A DNA stretch of 64,000 nucleotides from CAYVQF01 sp964454015 (GTDB lineage Bacteria; Myxococcota_A; Bradymonadia; UBA4248): positions 1 to 64,000 of the forward strand of contig CAYVQF010000021.1 of NCBI GenBank assembly GCA_964454015.1, in the 5' to 3' direction. The translations under genes were made by a program, and so were the position numbers. Below the pieces are notes generated by a model. The model was not told the origin of the DNA, searched no databases, and saw only the letters and a list, made by a program, of their open reading frames with translations. This document shows, in pieces, positions 49,886-59,400 of this stretch (within the stretch, counting starts at the first letter, position 1; each line of letters begins with the position of its first letter).

Positions 49886-52800
49886 GTGATGGGCGACGGA
49901 ATTTTCCTCAACGATCGTTACCGTATGGGTGACCTCCTGGGTGAGGGCGGCATGGGCCGTGTCTTCCGGGCTCAGGATCTCCGTCTCCAGCGCGACGTGG
50001 CGATCAAGTTCTTGCCACGCATCGACAAGGCGAGCATGGTCGAGCGCTTTCGCGCCGAAGCCATGGCCGTGGCCCGTCTGAATCACCCCAACATCGTGAC
50101 GGTCTTCGACTACGATTACCTAGAGGGCAACCACGCGGCCCTGAGCGCTCTGGGTCTGTCGCAGAACCCGCCCTGCCTCCCCGGGGACGATCTCGCTGGC
50201 GAGCTCCAGCGTGGCCAACCTTTCATCGTCATGGAGTATCTGCCGGGGAAGAGCATCCGCGAGGCCGAGCTCAGCGACGCCGTGGCCATCCTCGACGTGG
50301 GGCTCGCCCTGTGCGACGCCCTCGACTACGCTCACCGCGAAGGGATCGTGCACCGCGACGTCAAGCCCGACAACATCCGCATCACCGACGATGGGCGGGT
50401 GAAGCTCCTCGATTTTGGCATCGCCTCCTTCTGCCACCGGCGGCGGATCACCCTGGACGGCGAGGTCCTGGGCTCTCTGGTCTATATGTCACCCGAGCAG
50501 GCCCTGAGTGAGCCCATCGACGCCCGCTCGGACATCTACGCCCTGGGTCTGGTCCTGTACGAGTTGCTGGCAGGGCGGCTGCCCTTCGATGTCTCCAGCC
50601 CCATGCGCTCCTTGGAGCAACGCACCTCGGGGACCTTGCCCGGCCTGCGCAAGTTTTGCCCCAAGCTGCCCCTGGCGTTGGAGCAGGTCTTGGCGCGGGC
50701 CTTGGCGCGCCAGCCCGAGGGGCGCTACGCGACAGCGAGCGACTTTGGCCAAGCCCTCCGCGAAGTGCGCGACGCCATGGCCCAGAGCATGGCCAACGCC
50801 ACGACCTTCGGCCGCTATGAGCTGATCAAGCTCTTGGCCGTTGGCGGCATGGGGGAGATCTACCTGGCCCGCGTCAAGGGCCCCGCCAACTTTGAGAAGC
50901 GCTGCGTCATCAAGAAAATCCTGCCGCATCTGGCCACCGAAGAGGAGTTCGTCACCAAGTTCATCGACGAAGCCAACACGGTGGTTCAGCTCACCCACGG
51001 CAACATCGTGCCGGTCTTCGACATGGGTGAGCACCAGGGGGAATACTTCATCGCCATGGACTACATCCCTGGCGTCAACCTGCGCACCCTGCTCAAGGCC
51101 CGGGCGCAGCGCCAGAGTCCTCTGCCGGTGGCCATGTGCATCCACCTCCTCTGTGAGGTGTGTAAGGGTCTGAGCTACGCCCACCGCAAATGCGGCACCG
51201 ACGGTCAAGCCCTGGGGATCATCCACCGCGACATCAGCCCCTCGAACATCTTGGTCTCTCTCGAAGGAGAAGTGCGGCTCGTCGACTTTGGCATCGCCAA
51301 AGCGACCTCGCGGATCACCCGCAGCGTGACGGGTCGCCTGCAGGGCAAGTTCGGCTACATGAGCCCTGAGCAAGCCAGTGGCGCCCCCCTCGATCTGCGC
51401 TCGGACATCTTCTCGGCTGGCGTCGTTCTCTACGAATGCCTGACCGGCGCCCGTCCTTTCGAAGGGGAGTCAGACCTGGCCTCCCTCGAGGCCGTCAAGA
51501 GTCACGAGGCGGCGGCACCCAGCACGTTGCGCCCAGGGATCGCCAAGGAGCTCGACCAGATCGTCGCCAAAGCGCTGGCCAAGAAGCCAGCGGATCGTTT
51601 CGCCAATGCCGACGACTTCCTCGACGCGTTGCTGAAGTTTTTGGTGACCACGGGCCAACATGTGACGCCGCAGGACCTGGCCAAAGAGGTCGCCGCCGAC
51701 ATGGACGGCGGCGACGACGCCATGGGCGGCGCTGCCTGCCTCGACGCCTTGCTCGGGCAGGAGGTTGACAGGCTCATCGCCGCAGAGCGGCGCCAGAGCG
51801 CGCAGACGCTGACGGCAACGGCCGACTCGAACCGCACGAACGACGGCGCCGCGCTCCTCGCCCCGCTCAGCGAAGAGGACACGGCGACCCTCTCGTCACC
51901 GGGGCAGACCCCTACGGCGCCACCACGCGATGAGCCTAGCCCTGCCCCCAAGCGCCAGGGCTCGCGTCGGTGGCGGTGGTTGGCGGCCCTGCTGCTCGTG
52001 GGGCTGGTGCTCTTCCTCGGGCAACAGTGGCTGGCCCAACGCAGCGGTCAAGCGCCTCAGCAGATCACGCCTGCGGCGGCGGCCGCCGCTGCGGCGCCGG
52101 AGGTGGATCCAGAAGAAGCCGACGTGGAGCCACCCCAGGTCCCGGCCCAGACTGAACCCGTCGCGCGCTGGCACAGCTTCGACTTCGTCACCAGCCCGGA
52201 AGAAGCGCTGATGGTCGTCCAATCGGGGCTCGCCGATGTGGACCACAGCGCCGATCTGGTGCGCCTCAACACGAGTCGCCAGGCGTCGCTGACCTTCTCC
52301 GCCGAGGGATATGCGGCCTGCACGCTGGACTTGCAACTCGCGCCCCTGATGGGCGAGCCCGTGCAGGTGCCCGTCCTGCACGCCAAAGGCTGTCTCAGCG
52401 CCTATATCGCCGGGGGATCCCCCCTGCCCGATGGCACACTGAGCATCGCCGTGCAGCTCGCCAAGCTGGACGTGGTGGTCGAGGTTGCGCCGCCCGACAG
52501 CGGCGAGGGCAGCGTTGCCAATGGTTCTTCCCGCAGGGATGGCAACGGCAAGCGGCCCAAGGAGGGGGAGCGCAGCCCGCGGGCGCTGGCCGTGACGGTG
52601 CGCTCCAACGTCGAGGCGACGGTCAGCCTCGGTGATCGCAGTGGTGCGGCGCCCTTCACGGCGCAGGTCAACCGCGGCCAGGACGCCGTGCAGATCAAAG
52701 TGACGCCGCGCGGGCTGGGGCTGCCTTGGCAGCGCAGCTTCGATCCGGCGAGCGTAGAGCGCGGCTTGGAGCAGACGGAGATGGAGGCGCGTTTCTGCCC

Positions 52801-53050
52801 GGTGGTGGTACACGTGGTGGAGCCGCGCATCCCCGACGATCCAGCGCCTTATGGCGTGGCAGACGTCTACGTGGGTGAGGCGTTGATCGCGCGCGGGGTT
52901 TCGCGGGCTTCCTTCGTGGTGCCCTGTGGGCGGCACAAGGTCAGCTTGCGCTATCGCGGCGACGACGTGGAGTTGCAGGGCGAAGCGTTGGTGGACGCCA
53001 GCAGCGACAAAGCAGCCAGCGCCTCGATCGCCATGCAGCGGGTCCGATAA
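49886..53050 (+). CDS. Membrane-bound Ser/Thr kinase with two tandem kinase domains
   Basis: A 1054-residue protein. Kinase 1 (~11-290) has GEGGMGRVF (19-27), Lys41, HRDVKPDN (near 155) and LLDFGIAS. Kinase 2 (~307-575) has VGGMGEIYLAR, a VIKKIL lysine, IIHRDISPSNI (near 447) and LVDFGIAKA. Both therefore keep the catalytic loop and DFG. A disordered linker leads to one membrane helix (~695-715, WLAALLLVGLVLFLG) and a ~335-residue extracytoplasmic part with repeated strand sets ending near HKVSLRYRGDDVEL. Hanks-type kinases of this sort act as signalling receptors. Tandem catalytic domains are unusual. The PP2C phosphatase at 28.6 kb is a plausible but unlinked counterpart. GTG 49886 or ATG 49889 is the start. 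Confidence 0.92.
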   Translation: MMGDGIFLNDRYRMGDLLGEGGMGRVFRAQDLRLQRDVAIKFLPRIDKASMVERFRAEAMAVARLNHPNIVTVFDYDYLEGNHAALSALGLSQNPPCLPGDDLAGELQRGQPFIVMEYLPGKSIREAELSDAVAILDVGLALCDALDYAHREGIVHRDVKPDNIRITDDGRVKLLDFGIASFCHRRRITLDGEVLGSLVYMSPEQALSEPIDARSDIYALGLVLYELLAGRLPFDVSSPMRSLEQRTSGTLPGLRKFCPKLPLALEQVLARALARQPEGRYATASDFGQALREVRDAMAQSMANATTFGRYELIKLLAVGGMGEIYLARVKGPANFEKRCVIKKILPHLATEEEFVTKFIDEANTVVQLTHGNIVPVFDMGEHQGEYFIAMDYIPGVNLRTLLKARAQRQSPLPVAMCIHLLCEVCKGLSYAHRKCGTDGQALGIIHRDISPSNILVSLEGEVRLVDFGIAKATSRITRSVTGRLQGKFGYMSPEQASGAPLDLRSDIFSAGVVLYECLTGARPFEGESDLASLEAVKSHEAAAPSTLRPGIAKELDQIVAKALAKKPADRFANADDFLDALLKFLVTTGQHVTPQDLAKEVAADMDGGDDAMGGAACLDALLGQEVDRLIAAERRQSAQTLTATADSNRTNDGAALLAPLSEEDTATLSSPGQTPTAPPRDEPSPAPKRQGSRRWRWLAALLLVGLVLFLGQQWLAQRSGQAPQQITPAAAAAAAAPEVDPEEADVEPPQVPAQTEPVARWHSFDFVTSPEEALMVVQSGLADVDHSADLVRLNTSRQASLTFSAEGYAACTLDLQLAPLMGEPVQVPVLHAKGCLSAYIAGGSPLPDGTLSIAVQLAKLDVVVEVAPPDSGEGSVANGSSRRDGNGKRPKEGERSPRALAVTVRSNVEATVSLGDRSGAAPFTAQVNRGQDAVQIKVTPRGLGLPWQRSFDPASVERGLEQTEMEARFCPVVVHVVEPRIPDDPAPYGVADVYVGEALIARGVSRASFVVPCGRHKVSLRYRGDDVELQGEALVDASSDKAASASIAMQRVR

Positions 53051-53217
53051 AAACGGACCGAGGGGTGGAATAAGAAAATTGCCGCTGGACTTATGTCGTA
53101 ACGTGCGCAAATTGCCTGCCGGTTCAGCCGACGGGTCAGGCGATGGGTGGCTGCCAGACGTCGATGTAGGTGTTAATCGCCTATTCAACACGTCACCATC
53201 TTGCCAAGGCCAGAGAG
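53051..53217. other. Upstream part of the spacer before the OMP gene
   Basis: No gene or strong hairpin was seen between the kinase stop and the small ORF at 53218. It is slightly richer in A+T than flanking coding DNA, suggesting regulatory sequence, but no consensus promoter was found. Confidence 0.4.
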
Positions 53218-53343
53218 ATGGTTAAGATGTCGGGCGAAGTGGCTGACCACTTTGTGAGTGTATTGCGATCGTCCTTTGAGGCGCTGTTGACGTGGTATGT
53301 GCGACGGCGTTTTTTGTTCCGAGACCAACGGCTCGCGGTCTAA
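53218..53343 (+). CDS. Candidate 41-residue small protein
   Basis: An open frame from ATG 53218 to TAA 53341-53343 encodes 41 residues: VADHFVSVLRSSFEALLTW then a basic YVRRRFLFRDQRLAV end, an amphipathic helix with a positive tail. AAGG lies about 8-11 nt upstream. It is inside the 337-nt region before the outer-membrane protein gene. Real coding is uncertain; it could be a chance frame in regulatory DNA. Confidence 0.3.
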   Translation: MVKMSGEVADHFVSVLRSSFEALLTWYVRRRFLFRDQRLAV

Positions 53344-53387
53344 ACAGCGAAATGGGCGGGCCTTTTCTTATGCCAAGGAGAAACGTG

Positions 53388-53993
53388 ATGAAGAAAGTTG
53401 CATTGGTAGTGGCGCTTGTTCTCGGTTTTGCGGTGGTGGGCGCGGGTACGGCATCTGCGAAAGACATGAGCGGTCGTTTGGGCGTCGGCGCCGATTCTAC
53501 GCTGGGCTGGGGCTACGTGGCCCAGGATTCCGCGATGGGTCCGATGAATCAGGGCCTGTCCATCGTCTACCAGGTTTCGAAAATGTTCGGCCTCCAGCTC
53601 ATCGCCTCGGTGGGTTTCGGCATGGCCTCTGACGACGACGTCGACTACTCGGCCAATTACTGGGGCGTCTCGGTGCGCGGCCTGGTGCCCATCGCTTTCA
53701 CCAACGACGTGAACCTCAACGCGGTGGTGGGTTTCAGTGTGGCCGGCTCGGGTTGGGCCATGGAATCTGAGGCCGGTGATGTGGACGGCTCTAAGACCCA
53801 CATTTGGTTCGACCTCGGTCTCCGCCCCGAGTGGTTCATCACGGATCACTTCAGCATCCACACCCAGGTCGGCGTGGCCATCTCGCTGTTGAATGAAGAC
53901 AACATCGGCCTCGAGGATGGCTCTGGCGTGTCCTTCAACATCTTTGGCAACCCGCACCTCCTTGGCAACGCCGGCTTCACCTTCTACTTCTGA
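53388..53993 (+). CDS. Small outer-membrane beta-barrel protein
   Basis: A 201-residue protein with a signal peptide (MKKVALVVALVLGFAVVGAGTASA-KD). The mature part alternates strands and short turns (SIVYQVSKMFGLQLIASVGFGM, YWGVSVRGLVPIAFT, LNAVVGFSV, FSIHTQVGVAISLL) and ends in the outer-membrane sorting signal NAGFTFYF. This pattern is typical of eight-stranded OMPs. ATG 53388 has AAGGAG at 7 nt; an upstream in-frame ATG at 53370 lacks one. It is followed by a strong hairpin, so it is probably monocistronic. Function unknown. Confidence 0.82.
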   Translation: MKKVALVVALVLGFAVVGAGTASAKDMSGRLGVGADSTLGWGYVAQDSAMGPMNQGLSIVYQVSKMFGLQLIASVGFGMASDDDVDYSANYWGVSVRGLVPIAFTNDVNLNAVVGFSVAGSGWAMESEAGDVDGSKTHIWFDLGLRPEWFITDHFSIHTQVGVAISLLNEDNIGLEDGSGVSFNIFGNPHLLGNAGFTFYF

Positions 53994-54030
53994 GCCGCAC
54001 GCGCTACGTGAGTCGCCGTCAGTGACGGCG

Positions 54031-54070
54031 TGAGCAAAGGCCGATGACTGCGTCATCGGCCTTTGCTCTT
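54031..54070 (+). terminator. 17-bp perfect hairpin after the OMP gene
   Basis: GAGCAAAGGCCGATGAC (54031-54047) and its exact complement (54051-54067) pair around a TGC loop, followed by TTTG. A smaller hairpin, CGCCGTC/GACGGCG, lies at 54013-54029. It probably terminates the OMP transcript and may protect the mRNA end. Confidence 0.8.
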
Positions 54071-54259
54071 TGCTGTGACGAGTGGTCGCGAGATGCTGAC
54101 GTAGTCTGCGTGGAATTGTCGGCCCGACTTGTGCTAAGGATGAATAGTGGCGTGCCGTACCGACGTCTCTGACCGCAACCGGTGGTGGCTTCGGCCGACA
54201 CGCCCCCATTTTCCCGCACCCTAGGTCTCGAGGGACCCACGCCGCCGCGGAGTACCATC

Positions 54260-56233
54260 ATGCGCGCACTGTCCACGCCCCCCCCAGTCCCCCCTAGACC
54301 ACGCTTCAACCTGCTGTGGCTACTCATCATCCTTGGGGTTTACGCGTTGTTTTCCGCTTCCGGATGCCGCATGCTGGATCGGCTGATGGGCAACACCGGC
54401 GCCCCGTGCAGCACGGACGACAACTGCGCCACGGGCTTGGTGTGTCTGACCGAGTTCCCAGGGGGCTACTGCTCCATGCAGACCTGCTCCCAGGGTGGCT
54501 GCCCTGGCATGTATGCCACCTGTGCCATGTTGGATGCTTCCCGCAATGTCACGGCGTGCGTGGAGGGGTGCAACTCCAACATCGACTGCAGGCAGGGCGA
54601 AGGCTACGTCTGCGCCGATCTCGACGGGTCGCGCGGCTGTATGCCGGCGCAGCAATCCACGGGTAGTGCCGGCGAGATCGGCTCGAGCTGCACCCGTGAC
54701 AGCGATTGTTCAGGCGACCTGACCTGCCTCACGAACTTCGTCTTTGGCTATTGCTCCCGCGCCTGCTCCAGCCACAACGACTGCGGTAGCGACGGCCGCT
54801 GCATCAACCAGGGTGGCGATGTGATGCGCTGTATGCGGGCGTGCCAGAACAACAGCCAGTGCCGCTTCTCCTATGCCTGCCAGCAGGTGGACGGGCAGAA
54901 TGTGTGTGATGCCGATGATTCGTCTACAGCGGTACGCAACCCCAACGGCACCCCGGACGGCCAGGGCTGTACGGTGGACGTGGCCTGTGTGGGCGGTACC
55001 TGCATCACCGGGACGGACTTCCCCGGCGGTTATTGTACGACCCGCAGTTGCGACGTCGTGGGCTGCTCCGACGCCAACTCGGTCTGCGTCGGTTTGGAAC
55101 GCGAGGCGCTGTGCTTCGTTCGCTGTGAAGATAGCGCACAGTGTCGTGAGGGCTACCGCTGCACCTCACTGGATACGGGCGAGAAGGTGTGCTACGCCCT
55201 GTCCCCGATCCGGGCACCGGAGATCGAGGGCGGGGCTATCGAGATCCGCTGTGATGCCACCTCGTCCGGGCGGGTGCGCACGGCGACCTTCGAGTTGCCG
55301 GCAGGGAGCGTGGGCTTTGCCATCGTGCCCTTCAGCCCCGCCAACAGCGAGGTGACCCCGCTGCGCCTGCGCGCGCCCGACGGTTCGGTGCTCAACTTTG
55401 CTCAAGACTATAGTTTCCAGACGATCAACTCGCTGCTCTTGGGGACCATCGTCCCGATGTCATTCCCGGGCGCACCGGCCTTCGAACGCTTCATCCAGGC
55501 GGGTACCTATCGCTTCGAATACGAGACGGATGACGCCAGCTCTTGCTACTTCGTGGTGCCCCAGGCTTCCGTGGGTCGGCAGCTCGATCTGAACTTCTAC
55601 TTCGTCGGCGTTCCTGGCCTCAACGCGGGCAACGCGGCGAGCCACACCCAGTTCCAAGCGACCATGCAGGAGGTGCGGACCATTTTCAACAACGCGTCCA
55701 TCACGATCGGCACGGTGCGGACCTTCGACATCAGCGGCGACAACGCCACCCGCTACAGCATGATCCGGGATTTCAGCGACATTTACCGTCTCCTCGCCCT
55801 GAGCAGCGCCCCGGGCCCGAGCCGCGATGAAGCGCTGAGTCTCAATGTCTTTCTCATCAACGATTTCAACATCGCCGGCCTGCCTGGTCTCTTGGGTTTG
55901 TCAGCAGGGATCCCTGGGGTACCGGGCGTCCATGGCAATGGCGGCGCCGGACTGGTTTTCAGCAGCGTCAACTTGCGCGATGCCCCCACCGCCCTGGGAC
56001 AGACCTTGGCACACGAGGCGGGTCACTTCTTGGGCCTGCGGCACACGAGCGAGCGCGGCGGCACGGAGTTCGATCCTTTGGATGACACGCCGCGCTGCAA
56101 CAACCCGGAGAACCCCTACTCCTGCCCCGACGTGAACAACTTGATGTTCCCCTTCAGCGTCGACGTCGAGCAGCGTCAGATCACGACCAACCAACGTTTC
56201 GTCATTCAGCGCAACCCACTGGTCAAGCCTTAG
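54260..56233 (+). CDS. Cys-rich lipoprotein with metzincin-type protease domain
   Basis: A 657-residue protein. The N terminus (MRALSTPPPVPPRPRFNLLW...) has a Pro-rich head, a hydrophobic stretch and a lipobox FSASGC (Cys36). Residues ~45-330 are Cys-rich repeats (for example CTRDSDCSGDLTCLTNFVFGYC and CSSHNDCGSDGRC) resembling EGF-like or deltaproteobacterial Cys-repeats. The C-terminal half is a metalloprotease: HEAGHFLGLRH (His585, His589, His595 and Glu586) followed by a Met-turn with NLMFPF (Met629), as in pappalysin/reprolysin-type metzincins. It should be anchored at the outer surface and degrade extracellular substrates. ATG 54260 has GCGGAG upstream. Substrate unknown. Confidence 0.85.
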   Translation: MRALSTPPPVPPRPRFNLLWLLIILGVYALFSASGCRMLDRLMGNTGAPCSTDDNCATGLVCLTEFPGGYCSMQTCSQGGCPGMYATCAMLDASRNVTACVEGCNSNIDCRQGEGYVCADLDGSRGCMPAQQSTGSAGEIGSSCTRDSDCSGDLTCLTNFVFGYCSRACSSHNDCGSDGRCINQGGDVMRCMRACQNNSQCRFSYACQQVDGQNVCDADDSSTAVRNPNGTPDGQGCTVDVACVGGTCITGTDFPGGYCTTRSCDVVGCSDANSVCVGLEREALCFVRCEDSAQCREGYRCTSLDTGEKVCYALSPIRAPEIEGGAIEIRCDATSSGRVRTATFELPAGSVGFAIVPFSPANSEVTPLRLRAPDGSVLNFAQDYSFQTINSLLLGTIVPMSFPGAPAFERFIQAGTYRFEYETDDASSCYFVVPQASVGRQLDLNFYFVGVPGLNAGNAASHTQFQATMQEVRTIFNNASITIGTVRTFDISGDNATRYSMIRDFSDIYRLLALSSAPGPSRDEALSLNVFLINDFNIAGLPGLLGLSAGIPGVPGVHGNGGAGLVFSSVNLRDAPTALGQTLAHEAGHFLGLRHTSERGGTEFDPLDDTPRCNNPENPYSCPDVNNLMFPFSVDVEQRQITTNQRFVIQRNPLVKP

Positions 56234-56418
56234 CCCCTTCACGAGGCTAACAGAGCGACATCCTTGCCGCGGCGACGCGTTCTGGGGCTCCGGCGCTGGC
56301 GCGGACCGATGCTGCCTGGACATTGGAGCCGTCACTCGTTAGAAAGGCGACGTTCATGGCCGCCGCGCTCGAGGCGGCGTGGCCCGACATGACTCCCTTT
56401 TGGTGTGGGTGATAGACG

Positions 56419-59400
56419 ATGACGGACTCGAAGAATCGCGGCTATGAGAAGGTCGAAACGTGGATCGACTTGGTGGCCAATGAGCACGAGGTGCTGGCCT
56501 ATTGGCAGCAGGAAGGCATCTTCGACAAGTTGCGCGCGCGCAATGCCGACGGCGAGGTCTTCTCTTTCCTCGACGGTCCCATCACCGCCAACAACCCGAT
56601 GGGTGTCCATCACGCCTGGGGGCGCACGCTGAAGGACGCCTTTCAGCGCTTCCACGCGATGCACGGGCGCGCCTTGCGTTATCAAAATGGCTTCGACTGC
56701 CAAGGCCTGTGGGTCGAGGTGGAGGTCGAGAAGGAGCACGGGTTCCGCTCGAAGAAGGAGATCACCGACTTCGGGATCGACCGCTTCGTCGAGGCCTGCA
56801 AGGCGCGCGTGCGCAAGTACTCCGCCGTGCAGACGGAACAATCCATTCGCTTGGGGATGTGGATGGATTGGGACGACTCCTACTACACCATGTCCGATGA
56901 AAACAATTATTGCATCTGGACTTTCCTGAAGAAGTGCTTCACCCGGGGCAAGATCTATCGCGGCTCCGACGTGATGCCTTGGTCGGGTCGCTCGGGTTCG
57001 GCTTACTCACAGATGGAGGTCATCGAGGGGCGCAAGCTGGTGGCCCACACCTCTCTCTTCGTCAAGTTCCCCCTCCGCGAACGCCCAGGCGAAAACCTTT
57101 TGGTGTGGACCACGACGCCGTGGACGCTCACATCCAACGTGGCCGCGGCGGTCAACGTCGATCTGGATTACATCAAGTTGCGTTCGCGTCGCGACGGCGA
57201 GCTTTTCTATTTCGCGGCAGAGAACCTCAACTTCAAGCGCCTCGACAAGCAGTACAAAGAGAAGCGCTGGGTCGACGGGGTCCCGCGCCTCAAAACCATC
57301 GCCCAGATCTTCAATGAGCGCGGTGGCTTCGATCTGGAAGGCACGGTCAAGGGCGCCGATCTCGTGGGCCTGAGCTACGTCGGCCCCTTCGACGAATTGG
57401 AAGGGGCACAGCTCCCTGGCGGCTTTCCCTTCACCAACGCCGCCGTTGCCGACAGCGCCGTGACCGCGCACCGAGTCATCGACGGTGGTCGGGACTCGCA
57501 CGGTGGCGCCGTGGTCGTGGCGGGCGAAGGTACGGGCATCGTGCACATCGCCCCGGGTTGCGGCGACGTCGACCACGAGCTGGGGGTGAAGCTTGGCCTC
57601 CCCATGGTCGCTCCCCTCGACGAAGCGGCGGCTTTCTTGCCACCCTTTGGCTTCCTCGCGGGTAAAAACGCCACTGCCCCTGAGACGGTGGAGCTCATCG
57701 TCAACTATCTGAAAGAGCGGGGCACCCTGGTCGCGACGGAGCTCTACCCTCACGTCTATCCCCACTGCTGGCGTTCTGGCGAAGAGCTGGTCTTCAGGAT
57801 GGTCGACGAGTGGTACATCAAGATGGATTGGCGCGACGAGATCATCAAAGTGGTGGACGACATCCGCTGGATCCCGGACTACGGCCGGGACCGTGAGATC
57901 GAGTGGCTGACCAACATGCGCGACTGGATGATTTCCAAGAAGCGCTTCTGGGGTTTGGCCCTACCCATTTGGGTCTGTGAGAAGTGCGAGCACTTCGAGG
58001 TGATCGGCTCACGGGAAGAGCTGCAAGAACGCGCCGTAGCGGGCTGGGACGTCTTCGACGGCCACTCTCCCCACCGACCGTGGATCGACGCCGTGAAAAT
58101 CGCCTGCAGCCAATGCGGGGCCCAAGCCAGCCGCGTCGAAGACGTGGGCAATCCCTGGCTCGACGCCGGGATCGTGCCCTATTCGACGGTTCACTATCGC
58201 TCGGACCGCGACACTTGGCGGAAGTGGATCCCTGCAGACCTGGTCCTGGAATGCTTCCCGGGTCAGTTTCGCAACTGGTTCTATTCCCTCCTCGCCCTGA
58301 GCACCATGATGGAGGGGATCGCCCCCTTCAAGAACCTCTTGGGGCATGCCTTGGTCCGTGACGGCGAAGGCAAAGAGATGCACAAGTCCACGGGGAACGC
58401 CATCTGGTTCAACGACGCCGTCGAAGAGGTGGGCGCCGACGTGATGCGCTGGCTCTACGTGTGGCAGAACCCGGTGGTGAACTTGAACTTCAGCATCGGC
58501 GATGGCGACAGCAACGCGAGCGGGGCCTGCCGCTCGCTGCGCGAGGTGCGCGGCGGCTTCATCAATACCCTCTGGAACACTTACGCCTTTTTCACCAACT
58601 ACGCTCGCCTGGCGAGTTGGCGTCCGGGCGAGGGCGAAGCGCTGCCCTTTGCGGCGCGCCCCGAGTTCGACCGCTGGATTCTGACGGAGCTGCAGCAAAG
58701 CATCGGCGAGTGCCGCGCGGGCTTCAACGACTACGACACGCGGCGCGCCGCCATCGCCATCGAGGCTTTCGTCGATGACCTGTCGAACTGGTACGTGCGC
58801 CACAACCGACGGCGTTTCTGGAAGACCGAAGGCGACACGACCCAGTCCAACGCCGCCTTCGCTACCCTGTGGACCTGCCTCTATGACCTGACCCGGCTCA
58901 TCGCGCCGATGATGCCCTTCTTGGCCGAGACCATGCACGCCAACCTGGTGCGCAGTGTCCTGCCCGATGCACCGTCTTCGGTGCACCTCGAGAGCTACCC
59001 CCAGGAAGACCCGGCGCTGGTCGATGAGAGCCTGCGCGACGAGATGCGCGCCATCATGCGGATCACCAGCCTGGCCCTCTCGGCCCGGGACTGCCAGAAG
59101 CTCAAGGTGCGGCAGCCGCTCGCCAAACTGACCATTGGCCCCAACGACGCCGTGGAGCACCAAGCGGCCCTGCGCTTCACGTCCATGTTGTTGGAAGATC
59201 TCAACGTCAAGACGCTGCACGTCGAAGCGCCCGGGACCCCGAGCCCGCTGAGCTACGAAATCAAGCTCAACTTCAAGACCCTGGGTCCGCGCTATGGCAA
59301 GCAGATGAAGGCCATCAGCGCCGCCCTGGAGTCGGTGCGTGAGCCGTTGCTGGCCGCGGTCAAGGCCGAGTCCCCCTACACCTTCTTCGTTGAAGGCGGC

